Of a DNA stretch of 64,000 nt, positions 36,943 to 50,600 are shown piece by piece (position 1 is the first letter of the stretch; the number at the start of each line of letters is the position of its first letter). The stretch is from an uncultured Mycoplasma sp. Its GTDB lineage: Bacteria; Bacillota_I; Bacilli_A; Mycoplasmatales; Mycoplasmoidaceae. The translations under genes were made by a program, and so were the position numbers. The stretch is taken from assembly GCA_947648205.1 (NCBI GenBank), contig CANSNC010000004.1, positions 35,544-99,543 on the forward strand, written 5' to 3'. The notes below the pieces were generated by a model, which saw only the letters and a program-made list of their open reading frames with translations, searched no databases and was not told where the DNA came from.

Positions 36943-38415
36943 ATGAACAGAAAAAGAGAAGAAGTCATAAAATCAATTGAAAAAGATATTGATTATGAAA
37001 ATGTAAAAAAAGAACCAATTCTTAATAAAGAAAATCAAACAATTAATGATGTGTCTAATAATGATGTAGACAGATATAAAAGTAATGTTGTTACTTTTGG
37101 AGATGTTGATAATAAACACAAAAATAAAAATGTTCAAATAATTAGTTTTAAAGATTCTATTAAGAAAAATTTTAATTTACAAAGATATCAAAAAATGGAG
37201 ACAAATATCGCATGAGTTAAGATACTTGCAATCTTACTTGTTGTGTTGACACACACAATTCAGTCTTCATTAGGTTGAGCAGCTATAAATGGTGGATCAG
37301 TTACTGAAATTTATCAGTATGCTGGTAATAATGCTTATGCATTGCATTTTTTTCAAATTTTATCAATTCCATGTGTTAACTTGTTTGTTGTTGTTTCTTG
37401 TTTTCTTGAGAACAAGTCCATGAAGATTAAGTTTTATAAGCTTATAAAAATGTATTTATTGATTACATTTATATTGCTTATGATGACTGCAATTAAGTGA
37501 ACTATTTGACCAAAAAAAATTAGTACTGAAGAATGGGTTAATGCAATTATTTGATTTTATATAGAAGATCCATGATATTTCACAGCTTATTTTGCTTTCC
37601 TATTAATTGTTCCTTTTGTAAACTATATGTTTAAAAAATTAACTTTAAATGGAGTAAATGTTGCATTCTTTGTTGTGATAATAGTATTCTTGTTATGAAA
37701 GTTTTTAGCAATGTTATTTGGTACAGGATTGTGAGATGGTGCTTTAGGTATAGTTCTTTCAACAAAAATAAAAGATGCTGTTACAAATCGTGGTTATAAT
37801 GTAATTAACTTTTTAGTTATCTATGTTGTTGTTCAATGAATTATTGCTCATAATTTCTTTGCTAGATGAAAATGATGAGGATGATTATTAATATATATTG
37901 TAAATTTTGGTATTCAATATTTAATGATTGTTTGAACATATTCAAATATGTTGTATGAATATTCAAATCCTTTTGTAATCATATCAGCAATATCATTGTT
38001 TGGATTGTTTTACAATATTAAAGTAAAAAATAATGCATATGTTAATTACATTTCAACATTAACAATGTTTATCTTTCTATTCCATTGAAATGCTTTGGGT
38101 AAAACTTTTATCTTATACAACCAAGTAAATGCTGATCTTGGAAATATGTGATTATCAAGCATAATGCAAACATTGTTATATCAAAAGACAGTATTCATGT
38201 TTGGGTTATGAGTTGGAACTCCAGAACAATGACCAGCTTATGTATTATTAATTTTTGCTGTATTATTTTTAGCATTATTAATGATATCAATAACATTTGA
38301 TATGATTTGTCGTTTTGTTACAGCTATCCCTTGATGACAAAAAATGGTGCAATGAAACAAAGATTTATTAAAACTTGATCGTTTTGAAAATCTGTTTGTT
38401 GATGACAACAAGTAG
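36943..38415 (+). CDS. Acyltransferase-3 family membrane protein
   Basis: 490 residues; AGGA lies 8 nt before the ATG. The gene is very rich in TGA-encoded Trp, so it falls apart under the standard code. A soluble charged N-terminus of about 88 residues precedes about ten membrane segments. The first membrane segment reads WVKILAILLVVLTHT, matching the acyltransferase-3 opening with its catalytic-site His. A later FHWN-type segment and long hydrophobic stretches complete the family's pattern. Such proteins move acetyl or other acyl groups across the membrane to surface polysaccharides or glycolipids. It is followed 30 nt later by an SGNH-hydrolase lipoprotein, the usual functional partner domain of this family. 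Target glycan unknown. Confidence 0.82.
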
Positions 38416-38445
38416 AAAAATATAACTTTAAATAAGGAGTTTTTT

Positions 38446-40071
38446 ATGAAATTAAAAAAAAGTTTATTTTTACTTCCATTTGTTTTGCCAGTTGTTGCAG
38501 TTCCATTAACATCATGTAAAGAATCAAATTTTTCAGATTTATCATTAGGAGCATCAATTCAAAATAATATGAAACAAGCAAGAGTATTTGCTAATAATTT
38601 TGCTTTTTTTGGTGGTGATGATGTTTCATATACTAACTATAACCTATATGATAATAATGGATATAGAAATCAAGTTGAATTATTTGAAGATTATACAAGG
38701 ATATCTTCTCCTTATAAATTAGAAAGTGATGCAGCTAAATTAAAATATATTTATGGTAAAAGAGTTATGTTTGATGTAACATCTCCAGGATATACAATTA
38801 AAAATGCTGTTGATCTATTTGACAATGTTACTAAAAGTTATGATATTTTAACAACTATTTATAATGTTGATACAAAAGATGTAAATGATATTAATGTAAA
38901 TGATTTTAAAAATTATTTAAAAACATTTATAGATAAGTCTTTATCATTAAGAAATGATACAGGAATGGTTATTATTAAAAATCATTATCAAACTAATAAT
39001 GATTCTTTTAATAATAAAAACCAATTGATAAATGATGCCATTCAAGAAACAATTGCAAAAAATTATTGAAATAATCCTGAAAAACTTAGTCGTATTAATG
39101 TTGTTAATCATGCTGAAATGTCATCCAAGAAAACTATTATTTCACCAACAGAAAAATTTGTTGATTTATGTATAAATGAAAATGGAACATTGAATCAATA
39201 TGGACAATTGGAATTGTTTAATCAATCTATACAGTCATTGTATCCAGATGCTGTTGATCCTTTAACTAGAAATTTGACAAGTTCTTATATTAATTATTCT
39301 CAACCTACACATAGTTTATCATCTGGTAATTCATATGTTGTAGTTGATGAAGCTCAAAAAGATAAAGTAACAAATTTTCAATCTTATCTAAAAGAATTAA
39401 ATAGTGCTAAATGATATTTTTTGGGGGATTCATTAACATCTGCATCATATAACACAAAGGGATATAAAAGTTATGTAGATTATTTAAGATATTTAATAAG
39501 AAATGAGTACAATAGAAAAAATGATGTGTTCATAAATGGTGGTGTTTATGGAGGAACATATACTGGTGAGTTTTCATTCATGAATGTTTTATTTACAAAA
39601 TATAAACTTGATGTTTTCCATGTTATGATGGGAACAAATGATTTACTAAGTTATACATCTGATTCTACTGGACAAAAAGCTGCTACATATATTCAAACTA
39701 ATATTCAAAAAGCATATGAAGAATATAAAAAAATTAATCCAAATGGATGATTTATAATATCTTCTATACCGAATTATTATTTTCAAACATCTAGTATTAA
39801 TAATCTAAAAACATCTGTAGCAAAATCTAATGAAGCACTTAAAAATTTTGCTCAAGATAAAGCTGATGTTCTTTATATAGATTCAACCTCTTCTATTGAT
39901 CGTGTTATTCAAAGTGATATTGGTAATACAACAACAAATTCTGCTTTAATGCAACAACTTTTTGCTTCTGATAATATTCATTACAATACTAATGGATATA
40001 TAATCATAACAAAACAACTTTTATCTAGTCTTGGTTTTGATTATTCTAAAAGTAAATTTTTAGATTTCTAA
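38446..40071 (+). CDS. SGNH-hydrolase lipoprotein 1
   Basis: 541 residues. The signal peptide ends in PLTSC (lipid Cys24), so it is tethered outside the cell. AAGGAG lies 7 nt before the ATG. The SGNH blocks are in the C-terminal third: GDSLT with nucleophile Ser329, GGVYGG (block II Gly), GTND with Asn398 and D509-NI-H512 as the Asp/His pair. The unusually long N-terminal domain (residues 25-320) has no match I recognise but is conserved in the paralog at 42219. Likely an O-acyl esterase or acyltransferase acting with the upstream membrane acyltransferase. All four SGNH residues are present, so it should be active. Confidence 0.88.
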
Positions 40072-40075
40072 ATTT

Positions 40076-41914
40076 ATGAAATTAACTAATATAATTGTAT
40101 CCTTGCAATTTGCTTTTTCTAGTTTATCATTTGTAACATTACATTTAAACAATAAGATTGAAAATGTTATTGAAAATAAAGTATTATCACAAGAAGATAG
40201 TGATAATAAATTTGATCAATGAATAAACAGCATTAAAAGTAGTAGTCTTAATAACAATATTCAATTATTTATAACACGTGATGTTTCTTTAATTTATCAA
40301 CAAGCATTAATAGCTACAAATTACATGTTAATAAATAATAAAATAAATGGAAATCAAAATGTAAATAAATATTATTGATTAGTTAATGAAAAAGATTATG
40401 ATACTAATAAATGAAATTTTAATTATTATAGAGACAATTATAATAATTTAAAGATTATTACCAATACATATGATTTAAATCATGCTATTAATCATCCATA
40501 TGATAATTGACTTGATTCAACAATGATTTTTGAACTAATAAATTATTTTAAAATGATTTTTAATGGAACATTTAAAATTGATTTATGGATATCTGATATT
40601 AATATAGAAGAATTATGAAATGGTAGTAATGATAATTCAAATAGCTTAGCATTTTATGAGATGTTAAAATATACTGATAAAATTAATGTTATTTCTGATG
40701 GAAATTATCAAACTAAGTATTTTGCTTTAAACTTTGTTGACAGAATAAATAGTCTCAAAAATCAATTATCAAAAATTGATGCTAATAAAAAAATTAATGA
40801 TTATAAAAATGATATTAATAATAGTTTATATAATGAATTTAAATCCACATCAATTTATGATTTTTTATTAGATAATTCTTATATTAATATTTTTAATATA
40901 GCAAGTTATTATAATTCACCATATTATAAATTAATATCAGGATACAATTTTTATCAAGTTTATGAATATCAATATGATTACTATAGTATGGCCAATTTAT
41001 TATTTGATAAAAATAATGAAGCAGAATATTTTAATGATTTTGTCAGTTTATATGAAAGATTTTTTAATTGATCTAATATTAATTCTTTTGAAGATTTAAT
41101 TTTGGAGAATAAAGATTTATATGATAGAAATAAGAAAAATGTTATTTATATTGGAGATTCTTTAATAACAGATGAAAGTGAGTTTTATCCCCAAAGAAAA
41201 GAAGAACTAAATAAAATAACAGAAGCAATGTTGAAAAAATATAATCCTAAAGAATACAATTGAATTTTTAAAAATCATCCACGTTATACTTTAGAAGTTC
41301 AAAAATATTTAAATTCATTTATGTTTAATAATAATTTTAAACCAATTTATTTAAAGAATTTTCCTTGGGAAATGTTTTTGTCTTGAGATAATAAGAAACA
41401 AAAAGAAGATAGCAATTATCAACCTTTTTTTGGAAATTCAGTAAATTTATCAGAGAATACAAAAACTATTCTAACTGGTTTGCAATATTCATCTACAGTT
41501 ATTGAAACAACATGATTCTTTTTAAAAAATGTATATAATCTTGATGATTTTTCAGCATACAATTCTATAAATGCTAACAACTTTCCAATTGCTGCAACTT
41601 TTGATATTATTAGACCAACAAAAATATATAATTTTAATCCAAATCAAAATTATTTAAAAAATTATCAAGGCATTGTTGATATTCATGAACCTTTTTATCA
41701 ATTGCATAATTTCTATGATTATAAAAATGATTTAATGGATTCAAAAACTTATATTAATAATCAAGGAATAGATTATAGTTATCCTACTAAAAGTAATCCA
41801 ACAATTTTATTTGCTATTGTTGGTACAATTGTATTTATTGGTATTATAATCATAGTAGTGGTAATTTTTATCAAAATTTATGTTAACAAAAAGAAAAAAA
41901 ATACTAAAGGATAA
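40076..41914 (+). CDS. Extracytoplasmic sialyltransferase-like protein
   Basis: 612 residues starting 4 nt after the previous stop, without a clear ribosome binding site, so probably coupled. A signal segment (residues 4-24) and one C-terminal membrane helix (about 576-602) followed by a Lys-rich tail place the body outside the cell. In the body I see, in order, SDG at 207-209, IYIGDSLITDESEFYPQRK at about 357-375, FKNHPR at 398-403 and a SST triplet in LQYSSTVIET near 465. These match in order and spacing the D/E-D/E-G, HP and S/T-S motifs of bacterial GT-B sialyltransferases (GT52/GT80). The stretch before HP resembles the GT80 segment ending KGHPR. Overall similarity is weak, so it may be a relative with another donor or a pseudoenzyme. 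It sits between two SGNH lipoproteins in a surface-glycan cluster. Confidence 0.62.
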
Positions 41915-41917
41915 TTT

Positions 41918-42130
41918 ATGAAATTTAGTTGAAAATATATTTTATTATTACCAATATTTGGACTATTGTTTGTTCTTCCAATTGCATTAACTTCATGTGA
42001 TGATCCTGCAACATTTTTTCAAAAGTATGGTCAAGGGCAAAACAGCAATGGAAATAATTCTAGTAATACTGATAATGAAGAAGACGATGGTGGTTCTTCT
42101 GGACCAGTTATTCCAAGTTCTCCATATTAA
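41918..42130 (+). CDS. Small lipoprotein, 70 aa
   Basis: Too short and TGA-interrupted to be obvious. AAGG lies upstream of the ATG at 41918, 3 nt after the sialyltransferase-like gene. The signal peptide ends in ALTSC (Cys27) and the mature part is only 44 residues, rich in Asn, Gly, Ser and acidic residues. Its position at the end of the operon before a terminator suggests it works with, or is simply exported along with, the glycan enzymes. Function unknown. Confidence 0.8.
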
Positions 42131-42146
42131 TAAATTTATTTATAAA

Positions 42147-42205
42147 AAGTAGCAAATTATTACTACATATTTGTAATATGTCTAGTTTGTTGCTTTTTAT
42201 TTTTT
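42147..42205 (+). terminator. Terminator of the glycan operon
   Basis: AAAAGTAGCAAA pairs over 12 positions (two G-T) with TTTGTTGCTTTT, enclosing a second small hairpin ATTAC/GTAAT, and then a T-rich tail. Confidence 0.75.
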
Positions 42206-42218
42206 ATATAGGTGATTT

Positions 42219-43889
42219 ATGAAAATTTTTAAAAAAATGCTTTTATCATTATCAATCATTAGTTTATCATTTCCTATAATTGCCTCAGGATGTTCTATTA
42301 AAAATGAAATTGAATATAAAAATTATGAAGAAATTTCAAAAATTTTTTCGTCCTTAAAATTAGGTTCAGAAATTGTTACTAATGCAAAAACAGTTAAAGT
42401 TATTTTTAATAATTTTGGATTTTTTGGTGGTTCTGACATTTCAGCAGATATTTATGATTGATATAAAGATGATGGTTATAAAAATCAGATAGAATTATTT
42501 GAAATTTATCAAAAATGAAAAGGACCATATGATTTACAAGGCGAATATGCTAATGTTAAATACACTTATGGTAAAAGAGGTTTTTTTGATTTTAGTCATT
42601 CAAATTACACTATTAAAAATGCTGTAGAAATTTTTGATGGTGTAACAAAAGAAAATGATATTTTAACAACAATTTATAATATTGACACAGATGATGTATT
42701 AAATGTTAATGAAAATGATTTCAAAACATATTTAAAATTATTTATTGATAAATCTTTATTGCTAAGAAACAATACTGGAATGGTAATAATTAAAAATCAT
42801 TATTATACTAATGATAATGAATTTAATAAAAGAAATAGTTTAGTCAATAATTATATAAAAGAAGTAATTGTAGAAAACTATAAAAATGATCAAAGTAAAT
42901 TAAATAGAATTAATTTTGTAGATCATACTAATATAACACAAAATAATCCATTTGTTTTAAATCAAGATCAAAAATTTGTTGATTTTTGTTTAACCCAAGA
43001 TAATAAATTAAATGCATATGGAAATTTAGAAATGGTTTATGATTTAATTAAAACAGTTTATCCAGAGTCTGTTGATCCACCAATACAAAATATAAGTCTA
43101 AATTTACTTGAAAACAACAAGCCTAATCATAAAATAACAGGTGATAACAAATATATTATTCCATATTCACAACAATCAAATAAAGTGAATAATTTTCAAA
43201 AATATTTGAGCAATTTAAATAAAGCAAATTGATATTTTTTGGGTGATTCAATAACTGCAGGCAGTATGAATACAAAGGGTTATAAAACATATGTAGATTA
43301 TTTAAAATCACTAATAAAAACTGATTTAAAAAGACCTAATGATTTGATTGTTAATGGTGCAGTATATGGTGGCAATTATAGAGATGAATATAATTTTAAA
43401 GATGTTCTTTTTACCAAATATAAGATAGATGTTATGAGTGTATTGTTAGGAACAAATGATCTTGTATCAATTAATCAAACAACCATTGATACTGAAGCTG
43501 CAAAATATATTACAGAGAAAATAACAATGACATATGATTATTTTAAAAAAAGTAATCCAAATGGATGAATGTTTGTTTTATCTATTCCATGTTATTACAA
43601 TTCAAGAGCATCAGATAAAAAACTTCAAGAAGGTGTTAAGAATGCTAATAATGCATTAAAAGAATTTGCAGATAGTAAAGAAGATGTTCTATATATTGAT
43701 GTAAAAGCATCTATTGATTATGTTGTAAAAAACAACTTTAATAATGAAATTACAAATACCAATCTAATGGTGCAAATTTTTGATCAAGATCTTTTACACT
43801 TTAATACAAGTGGACATATTATTTTTACAAAACAAATTTTAACAAATATTGGTTTTGATTATTCAAAGAGTAAGTTTATGAATTTTTAA
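42219..43889 (+). CDS. SGNH-hydrolase lipoprotein 2
   Basis: 556 residues, paralog of the protein at 38446. The lipobox is IASGC (Cys25). Catalytic residues are Ser344 in GDSIT, the Gly block GAVYGG, GTND with Asn413, and D524-LL-H527. The N-terminal domain again shows FNNFGFFGGSDIS, matching NNFAFFGGDDVS of the first copy. It has its own AGGTGA ribosome binding site after the operon terminator and ends with a separate terminator, so it may be transcribed independently. Probably an exported esterase or O-acyltransferase on surface glycans; substrate unknown. Confidence 0.88.
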
Positions 43890-43927
43890 TTTATAATAAT
43901 AATTTTTAAAAATTATTTATTTTATAT

Positions 43928-43957
43928 ATGAAGTGTTATTAAACACTTCATTTTTTT
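43928..43957 (+). terminator. Terminator of SGNH lipoprotein 2
   Basis: ATGAAGTGTT pairs with AACACTTCAT around a short loop, followed by seven T. Confidence 0.88.
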
Positions 43958-44159
43958 ATGATAGCTATTTTATAAAATATGTATTTTTTATTTTTCTTTA
44001 GAATGTTTAAAAAATGAGAATTTAAAATATTTTATGTTTTAATTTAATTGGTAAAAAGGATTTAAAAATTTAATTTTGAAAATAGGAAGTAAAAATATGC
44101 TCTATTGTTAAAATATAGCACTTTTTTACTATTGTTTATTTTTCAAAAGGGAGAATATT
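43958..44159 (+). promoter_or_regulatory. 5' leader of giant surface protein 4 with a hairpin
   Basis: The stretch before the ATG holds a hairpin TGCTCTATT/AATATAGCA (44098-44120, one mismatch) followed by CTTTTTTAC. It looks like a weak terminator or attenuator 40 nt upstream of the gene. No confident -35/-10 pair found. Confidence 0.35.
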
Positions 44160-47100
44160 ATGAAGAAAAAAGAGTGAGTTTTTTCAACTTTTTTTGCTGT
44201 TGTTCCTCTTTGCTTAATTGGTTCAACGTTGGCTATATCACCTATTAGTGTTGATAATAGTTTGTCTACAACTAATAGTGATAAAAAAGTGTTTGGAAAC
44301 AATCTAACAGATCATCAAAAAATAAATAAAATCTATAATGATGCTTATTCTGAACCTATTTCTACAAATGATGGATTTTTAGGTATGTCTGTTGATAAAA
44401 AAGTTATTGTTTTTACATCTTATGGTGGGATTGAGATGTGAAAATTTGATTTAACAAGTAATACAGATTTTGCTGGAATATATAAACATCAATATCCAAC
44501 AGAAGATGTAAATAATGCTACAATTAAATCTTTAAAAATGATAACAGTTAACAGTAAGAATATAATTGTTTTATTGGTATCTAATGCTAATTATGAAAAA
44601 GGACTAGTTTTTGGATTAGATGCAAGTATTGGAACAATTTTTGATCCAATTAATACTGTAGCTATAAACAAAGATTATTCATTGCTTTCTTATAAAACAC
44701 TTGATGGTGCTAATTTATTGTTTGAAAATAGTAGTGGAAACATTTTAGTAACAAGTGATGGTAAGTGACTTGATTCAAGTGTAATAGTTGATAATTCAAA
44801 TACAAGCAAACAAAAAAAAGGATATTTTAATACCACATCATTAGTTATTCTAGATAATAAGGGAGTAACTGGTTTTAATAATGTTAATAATAAAGGTATT
44901 GGACTTAAATATACATCTCCTTCAGTTAATAATGGAAATGTTACAGATTCAACAATTGATGAAAATACAAACTATTTATTGTATGCAATCATTCCTGGAA
45001 AAAAGAATTCTGGAATAAATTTAGCTATAATGTATTTTCCAAGAAAACTTAGCTCAAGTTGACAATTGCTTACTCATTTAATATTAGTTGATGATTCTAT
45101 GAATCCAATTATGCAAACAAATGATAGTGGTGATTTAGATTTTGTAGAAATTTCTAAAGATAATAATACTCCATTAGTTTACAACATAACATCTACCACT
45201 GAATTTACTTCAATTGATATGATTCCTCATTATGGATATCAAGTTAATTCAAATGATGATAAATCAAGATTTTTGGTTGTTTATTCTGGAAAAGAAAATT
45301 ATGCTGTGCAATATGCTGTTTCAAAAGATAGTAATGGTAAATATGCTATTGTTGGTGAAAAAGGCGGAGACATGCAAAATGGGAATAACGATCATGATGT
45401 TTTATACTTTAGTTATAATAAAACAACAAATCGTTTATACACTTCTAATAAATGATCTAATAATTCAACAAAGGCATTAATTGGTTATGTTGATTTTAAT
45501 CAAAATGTTTCACAACCAACATCATTATTAAATTATAATGCAGTTATAACTTCAGCAAATGGTGGAAATCAAACTTATGTTCCATCAATTGTATCTGTTG
45601 TAAGTGAAAGTGCTTTAACAAATTATCCATTAGTATATGCTGATCCAAATCCTTCTAATAATGATGCATCAGATACATATTTTAATACATTGTTTGGATA
45701 TTATGATAATGTTGGTCAACCATTTAGATTAAATCAATTGACATATAAAGATCAACAAACTGAATTTCAAAAACAATCTTATTACAAAACAAAATTACCA
45801 TCTACAATAACAGAAAATGAATTAATTAGTTTATTAGATATAACAGGGCAATCTAATAATAACTTACCATCTGTACCATCTAATTCACAAAGTTATTTAA
45901 ATAAAGAAGTTAGCATAAATGCTGATGATGTTAATGGTGTTTTAGATGCAACTTATAATGTTACTTATCCAAATTTTTATAATCCATCAACAAGTTCAAC
46001 TATTAAAATAAATTCTATTTTAACAATGGGAGATGCAAATAAAACTGATGGTAAATATTTGTATTTAGTAACAAATGGAAATGGAACTGAAGAAAATAAC
46101 CAAAAGTATAAAGAAATAGCTGAATTAAAAGCAAAAAATTTACCAAGTCAAATCACAAAACAAAACATAATTGATAAATTTTTAATGAGTAATGTTTATG
46201 ATAAACAAGGAAATAAGATAACAATAACTTCTGATGAAATTACGCTTATTCAAAATGACTCTTTAGGAGAATTGGAAGTATCAGTTGATGTGTCTAATAA
46301 AACTATTGAAGGATACAATAAACATCAATTGGATATGACATCAAATAAGTATACAGGCTTTAGAAAAATTGAAGGATATAATTATAGAGTTAGATCACAA
46401 GAAGAAATTGCAAGTTCATATAAAAGTGTTTTTGGAAAAGAGCTTTCATCATTATATCCAAGTGAAATAAATAATATTGATGTAATAAATTATTTTGTTG
46501 AACTTGGTTCTAGTTTTTCAAGAGATATAGAAAAGTGAAATGTAGCATTTACACCAAATAATCTTGATGGAGAATTAACAATTTCATTAACATCAACAGA
46601 TAATACAATCCCTTCAAGTATTGATAAAAAGATTATGCAAGATGTTAAATTTTTAGGATTTAAAAAGGCTACTGATGAATTTAAAAATCCTATAACACTT
46701 GCTAAATCTACTTCATCAAATATAGCAGATGAATTTAAAAAATATGAAACAGCTTATAATGAATTTATAAAATATACATCAAGTGATGATAATTATAGTA
46801 ATGCAAGATTAGAATTGTTAACAACAGGTTTAATGAAAAGTGTGTCATCTACATCATTGTTTGCAAAAACGGATTGAAAAATTTCATTAATTGGTGAGGC
46901 TACATCATATGCAGCTAAATTGAAATTTGAATTAAAAGATAATGCAAAAGCTATTATTAATGTAGGTACTGGTAATACTGATTTTGTTTTAACTGAAAGT
47001 GATAAACAACAACTAATAAATAATGTTGAAATTACATATCCAATTGAATTAAATTGAGAAACGGTGTTATCAGATCAAAGTTTTGTATGATTAAAACCAA

Positions 47101-47648
47101 ATTTCTCAGATAGCAAAGAAGAAGAAAATTTTAATCCAAATAGTGATGTTTTATCAATTGATTTATCAAAAGCTAGTTTAAATTCAATAAATAGTGATAT
47201 GTATGCTAACCAAGTTACTAGTGAGAAAATTTTAAATTTATTTTCATTATCATATTTTGATGTAAAAGATTTTTCTTTAATGATAGACAATCCTCGAGGA
47301 ATAATTAATGCTACAATGGTTATTGTTTCAAATCCAAACTCATCTAATTCAAAAAAACAAATAAATTTTAAATCAAATGTTAATGTTGGTGTAAATCCTG
47401 GTGATCAAATTCTAAAAAAAATAATTATCACTGGCTTCAAGAAACCAATTAATCCTATATATTTTGTAATTCCATCTGTTGCAGTGTCTGTTGTAATAAT
47501 TCTTATTGTTGTGTTGGTAGTTTATTTTAAAGTTATCAAAAGAAATTTACGTAAAACATTAACTAACACACATACAAAAAATAAAAGAGTTGATTTTAAC
47601 TCAATGAAAAATAATAGTAAGGAAGGAAAAAAACCATGAAGAAAATAA
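44160..47648 (+). CDS. Giant surface protein 4, C-terminally membrane-anchored
   Basis: 1162 residues; GGGAG lies 6 nt before the ATG. It has a signal segment (residues 6-27) and the GFLGMS...TSYGG...W box at about 75-95. Several repeat modules carry KTKLPSTIT (about 543), KAKNLPSQIT (about 660) and LYPSEIN (about 770). A membrane helix near residues 1100-1123 precedes a basic tail. The final TGA at 47637 is Trp; the true stop TAA is at 47646, so the end overlaps the next gene by 13 nt. It belongs to the same family as the operon at 1.5-12 kb. Surface location inferred, role unknown. Confidence 0.86.
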
Positions 47649-50600
47649 AATTATTAAAAGTTGCTCCTTTCTTTGCTACTATGGGATTTATTGCACCAAT
47701 TTCATTTGTTGGTGTTACAAGCCAAATAAATACATTAAATACAACAAATACTAATCTTAGTTCTAATACTAGTAATAGTGAAATTATTAATACAAATAAA
47801 CAACATATTGGGTTTGTTGAGAAAACAACAAAGCATGGAATTTTAAATTATGCATTAGATACAACAAATCAAATTATTAATTCTAATTCATCTATTTCTT
47901 CATATAGTCATTTTGGAACATTATTATGACAATATAATTTTAGAAATTCTAATTTTTTTAATCAGGTTGGAGTAACACAAGGATCAAAAGTTAATACTGA
48001 AATAATTGAAACATTTAGTATTAGATATAACTCAAGCTTTGATCAAGTGATTGTTTATGGAAAAACTAAAGGATCAACATCTGGATTTTTATTTGCATTA
48101 GATGCTAAAACTGGTAATGAAGTTTTAGTATCACAAGGTGATAGTAAATATATTGATTCTTTTTTAGTTCAAAATAGATATAATCAAAATGAAAAAACTA
48201 GATTGCCTTTTACTCCTGATATTTTAGACTTTGACAAAGATGGAAACATTGTTATTTCTGCAAGACAAACAATTACAAATTTATTAACTTCTGGAATAAT
48301 AAAAATTAGTCCAAGAACTTTGACAATTAGTACATGTAAATTAAATAATGACATGTTTAAAATTAATACATCTGGTACAATTGATGATTCTGTTTTATTA
48401 AATGATAAAATAACAATTCAATCTTTAGGGCATGTTAAAGATAATTTACATTACATTTTATTTGTTAATTCAGATTCTACAAATACAACTTATGCTAATG
48501 CTATTCAAGAAATGACAATTTTCTTTGTAAATTTAAATTTTCAAAATTATTATTCATATAATTCAACTGGAAATAAAAAACCAATATTTTACAATTTTTC
48601 TAGAATGTCAAAGTATTCAAATGATAATACAAGTGCTGATAAAAGAAGAATTACATTTGGTAAAGATTGAACAACTGAGGGTTATCCAAAAAATGATTTA
48701 GATTCAGTAACAGAAAAAGATAATGCATCAATTCATTATAGTATTAAAATGAATGAAAATACTTTACCTGAAAAAATGACAATCAATTATCAAAATTTAG
48801 TTAGTACAGGTTTTGTAACTCATAGTGATACAAATCAATTTTCAACAATTTCATTTTTGCATGGATCAACAGTTAATAATTCACTTTCAATGATGTCAAG
48901 AATTTCAGTTGATTCAAGTAAATTTACTAATCAACTTGAAATATCTAAAACTGAAGTTGGAAATATATTATCAACTGATGCAAAAGTAAATCTTACAACA
49001 AAATTATTTAAAGAAAAAAATAATAGTACTGAAAATTTTTGATATCTATTTAATTCATTTACATTTGATACTATCAATAATGCAGCATATGCAACAGTTG
49101 CTTATAATGCTGAAAATACAGGAATAAAAAGTTCTATTATTAGAATTGATTTAAACACAATGGAATATAATGGTTTAAATACTATTAATGTAACTACTGG
49201 AATGAAAGAAAGATATTTAGATGGTGGTATTATAAGTTTTTCTGACACAAAAGGAAAAACAAGATTAATGTTACAGTCTGTAGAAAATACCACTCCAACA
49301 TTAATTGGTATGTATTCTGACAACACAAATATTACAAATGTTAATGACTTTACAATAGGCAATATAGATATTCCAACTTTAAGTAATCCTCAAGATTTAG
49401 CACAATCAAAGCAATTGCTTACAAAATTGCCACAAGATCTTACAGATCAAGAAATCTTAAATTTAATTGAGTATGGAAATGGTTATACAAAAGAAACTAC
49501 TACTAAAAATAAATCAACAACTTCTACAACACTTGTAAAAAGCTATAGAGTTTCTTTGGAAAAAAAGAATGATGAAAATTTCTTTGCAGATAATGATAAA
49601 GGTACATTAAAATTTACAGCAATTGCAAACTTTAAAAAATGATGAGATCCAAATAGTAATGAATATTATCAAATTAATATTCCAACCCAAACTATTACAA
49701 ATTTTTATAGTAATAACTCACTTTCTATAAAACAGGTAATTGGTCCTGAAATTGATAGTCAAAAATATAGAGAAGTTCAAAATTTAATAGAAACAGTTTA
49801 TCCAAGTAATGTTACTAAAGAACAAATTTACAATAACTTTTTTGTTTTTGGTTCAACAACTAATACAATGATTACAACATCAAATATTGAAATTAAAAAA
49901 GCTACATATGATCCAAATGAAACAATGAATAGTAGTATTTATATTTTAGCTTTTGCTGATGATAATACTGGTATATTAACTATAAAATATAAAAATCCAC
50001 ATACAAGTAATACATTAGATGCTCAATATAGTTCAGGTGTTAACTCTTATATCTTTAATAGAAAGTTAAACAATTATGATGAAATTAAAATTAATGAGCA
50101 AAAACTTGCATCATTATCAGCATCTAAAACATTATATGAAATTACAAAAACAGATATTTTAAATGCCTTAACAATTTCAAGTGGATATAGTACTAATTTA
50201 GATAATTGAAACATTACTGGTGTTGGTTCTAGTTCTACTTTAGATGATGCTTGAGAGGGTACGCCAAATATAACAATATCTTATATTAGAAGACCAAATG
50301 TAGATCCAGATGAGTCTATAAAACCAACTTTTAATGAGATAACAATTAATTCAACTAACACAAAGTTCATACCATTAAAATCAGTATTTTCAAATTATAA
50401 AAAAATTGAAAATACTTCAAGTGGTTTATTTTCATTCAATAGCCAAGTAGCAAATAAATTAATACAAAATCGTCAAGCTGAAGAAATTATTAATGAAATA
50501 TCAAATGGTAATTTAGATATTTTTAAAAATTCTTTGATTATTAAAAATGATTTAATAGATTACAACAATCTTGAATTAAGACTAATTTCAAATGAAGGAG

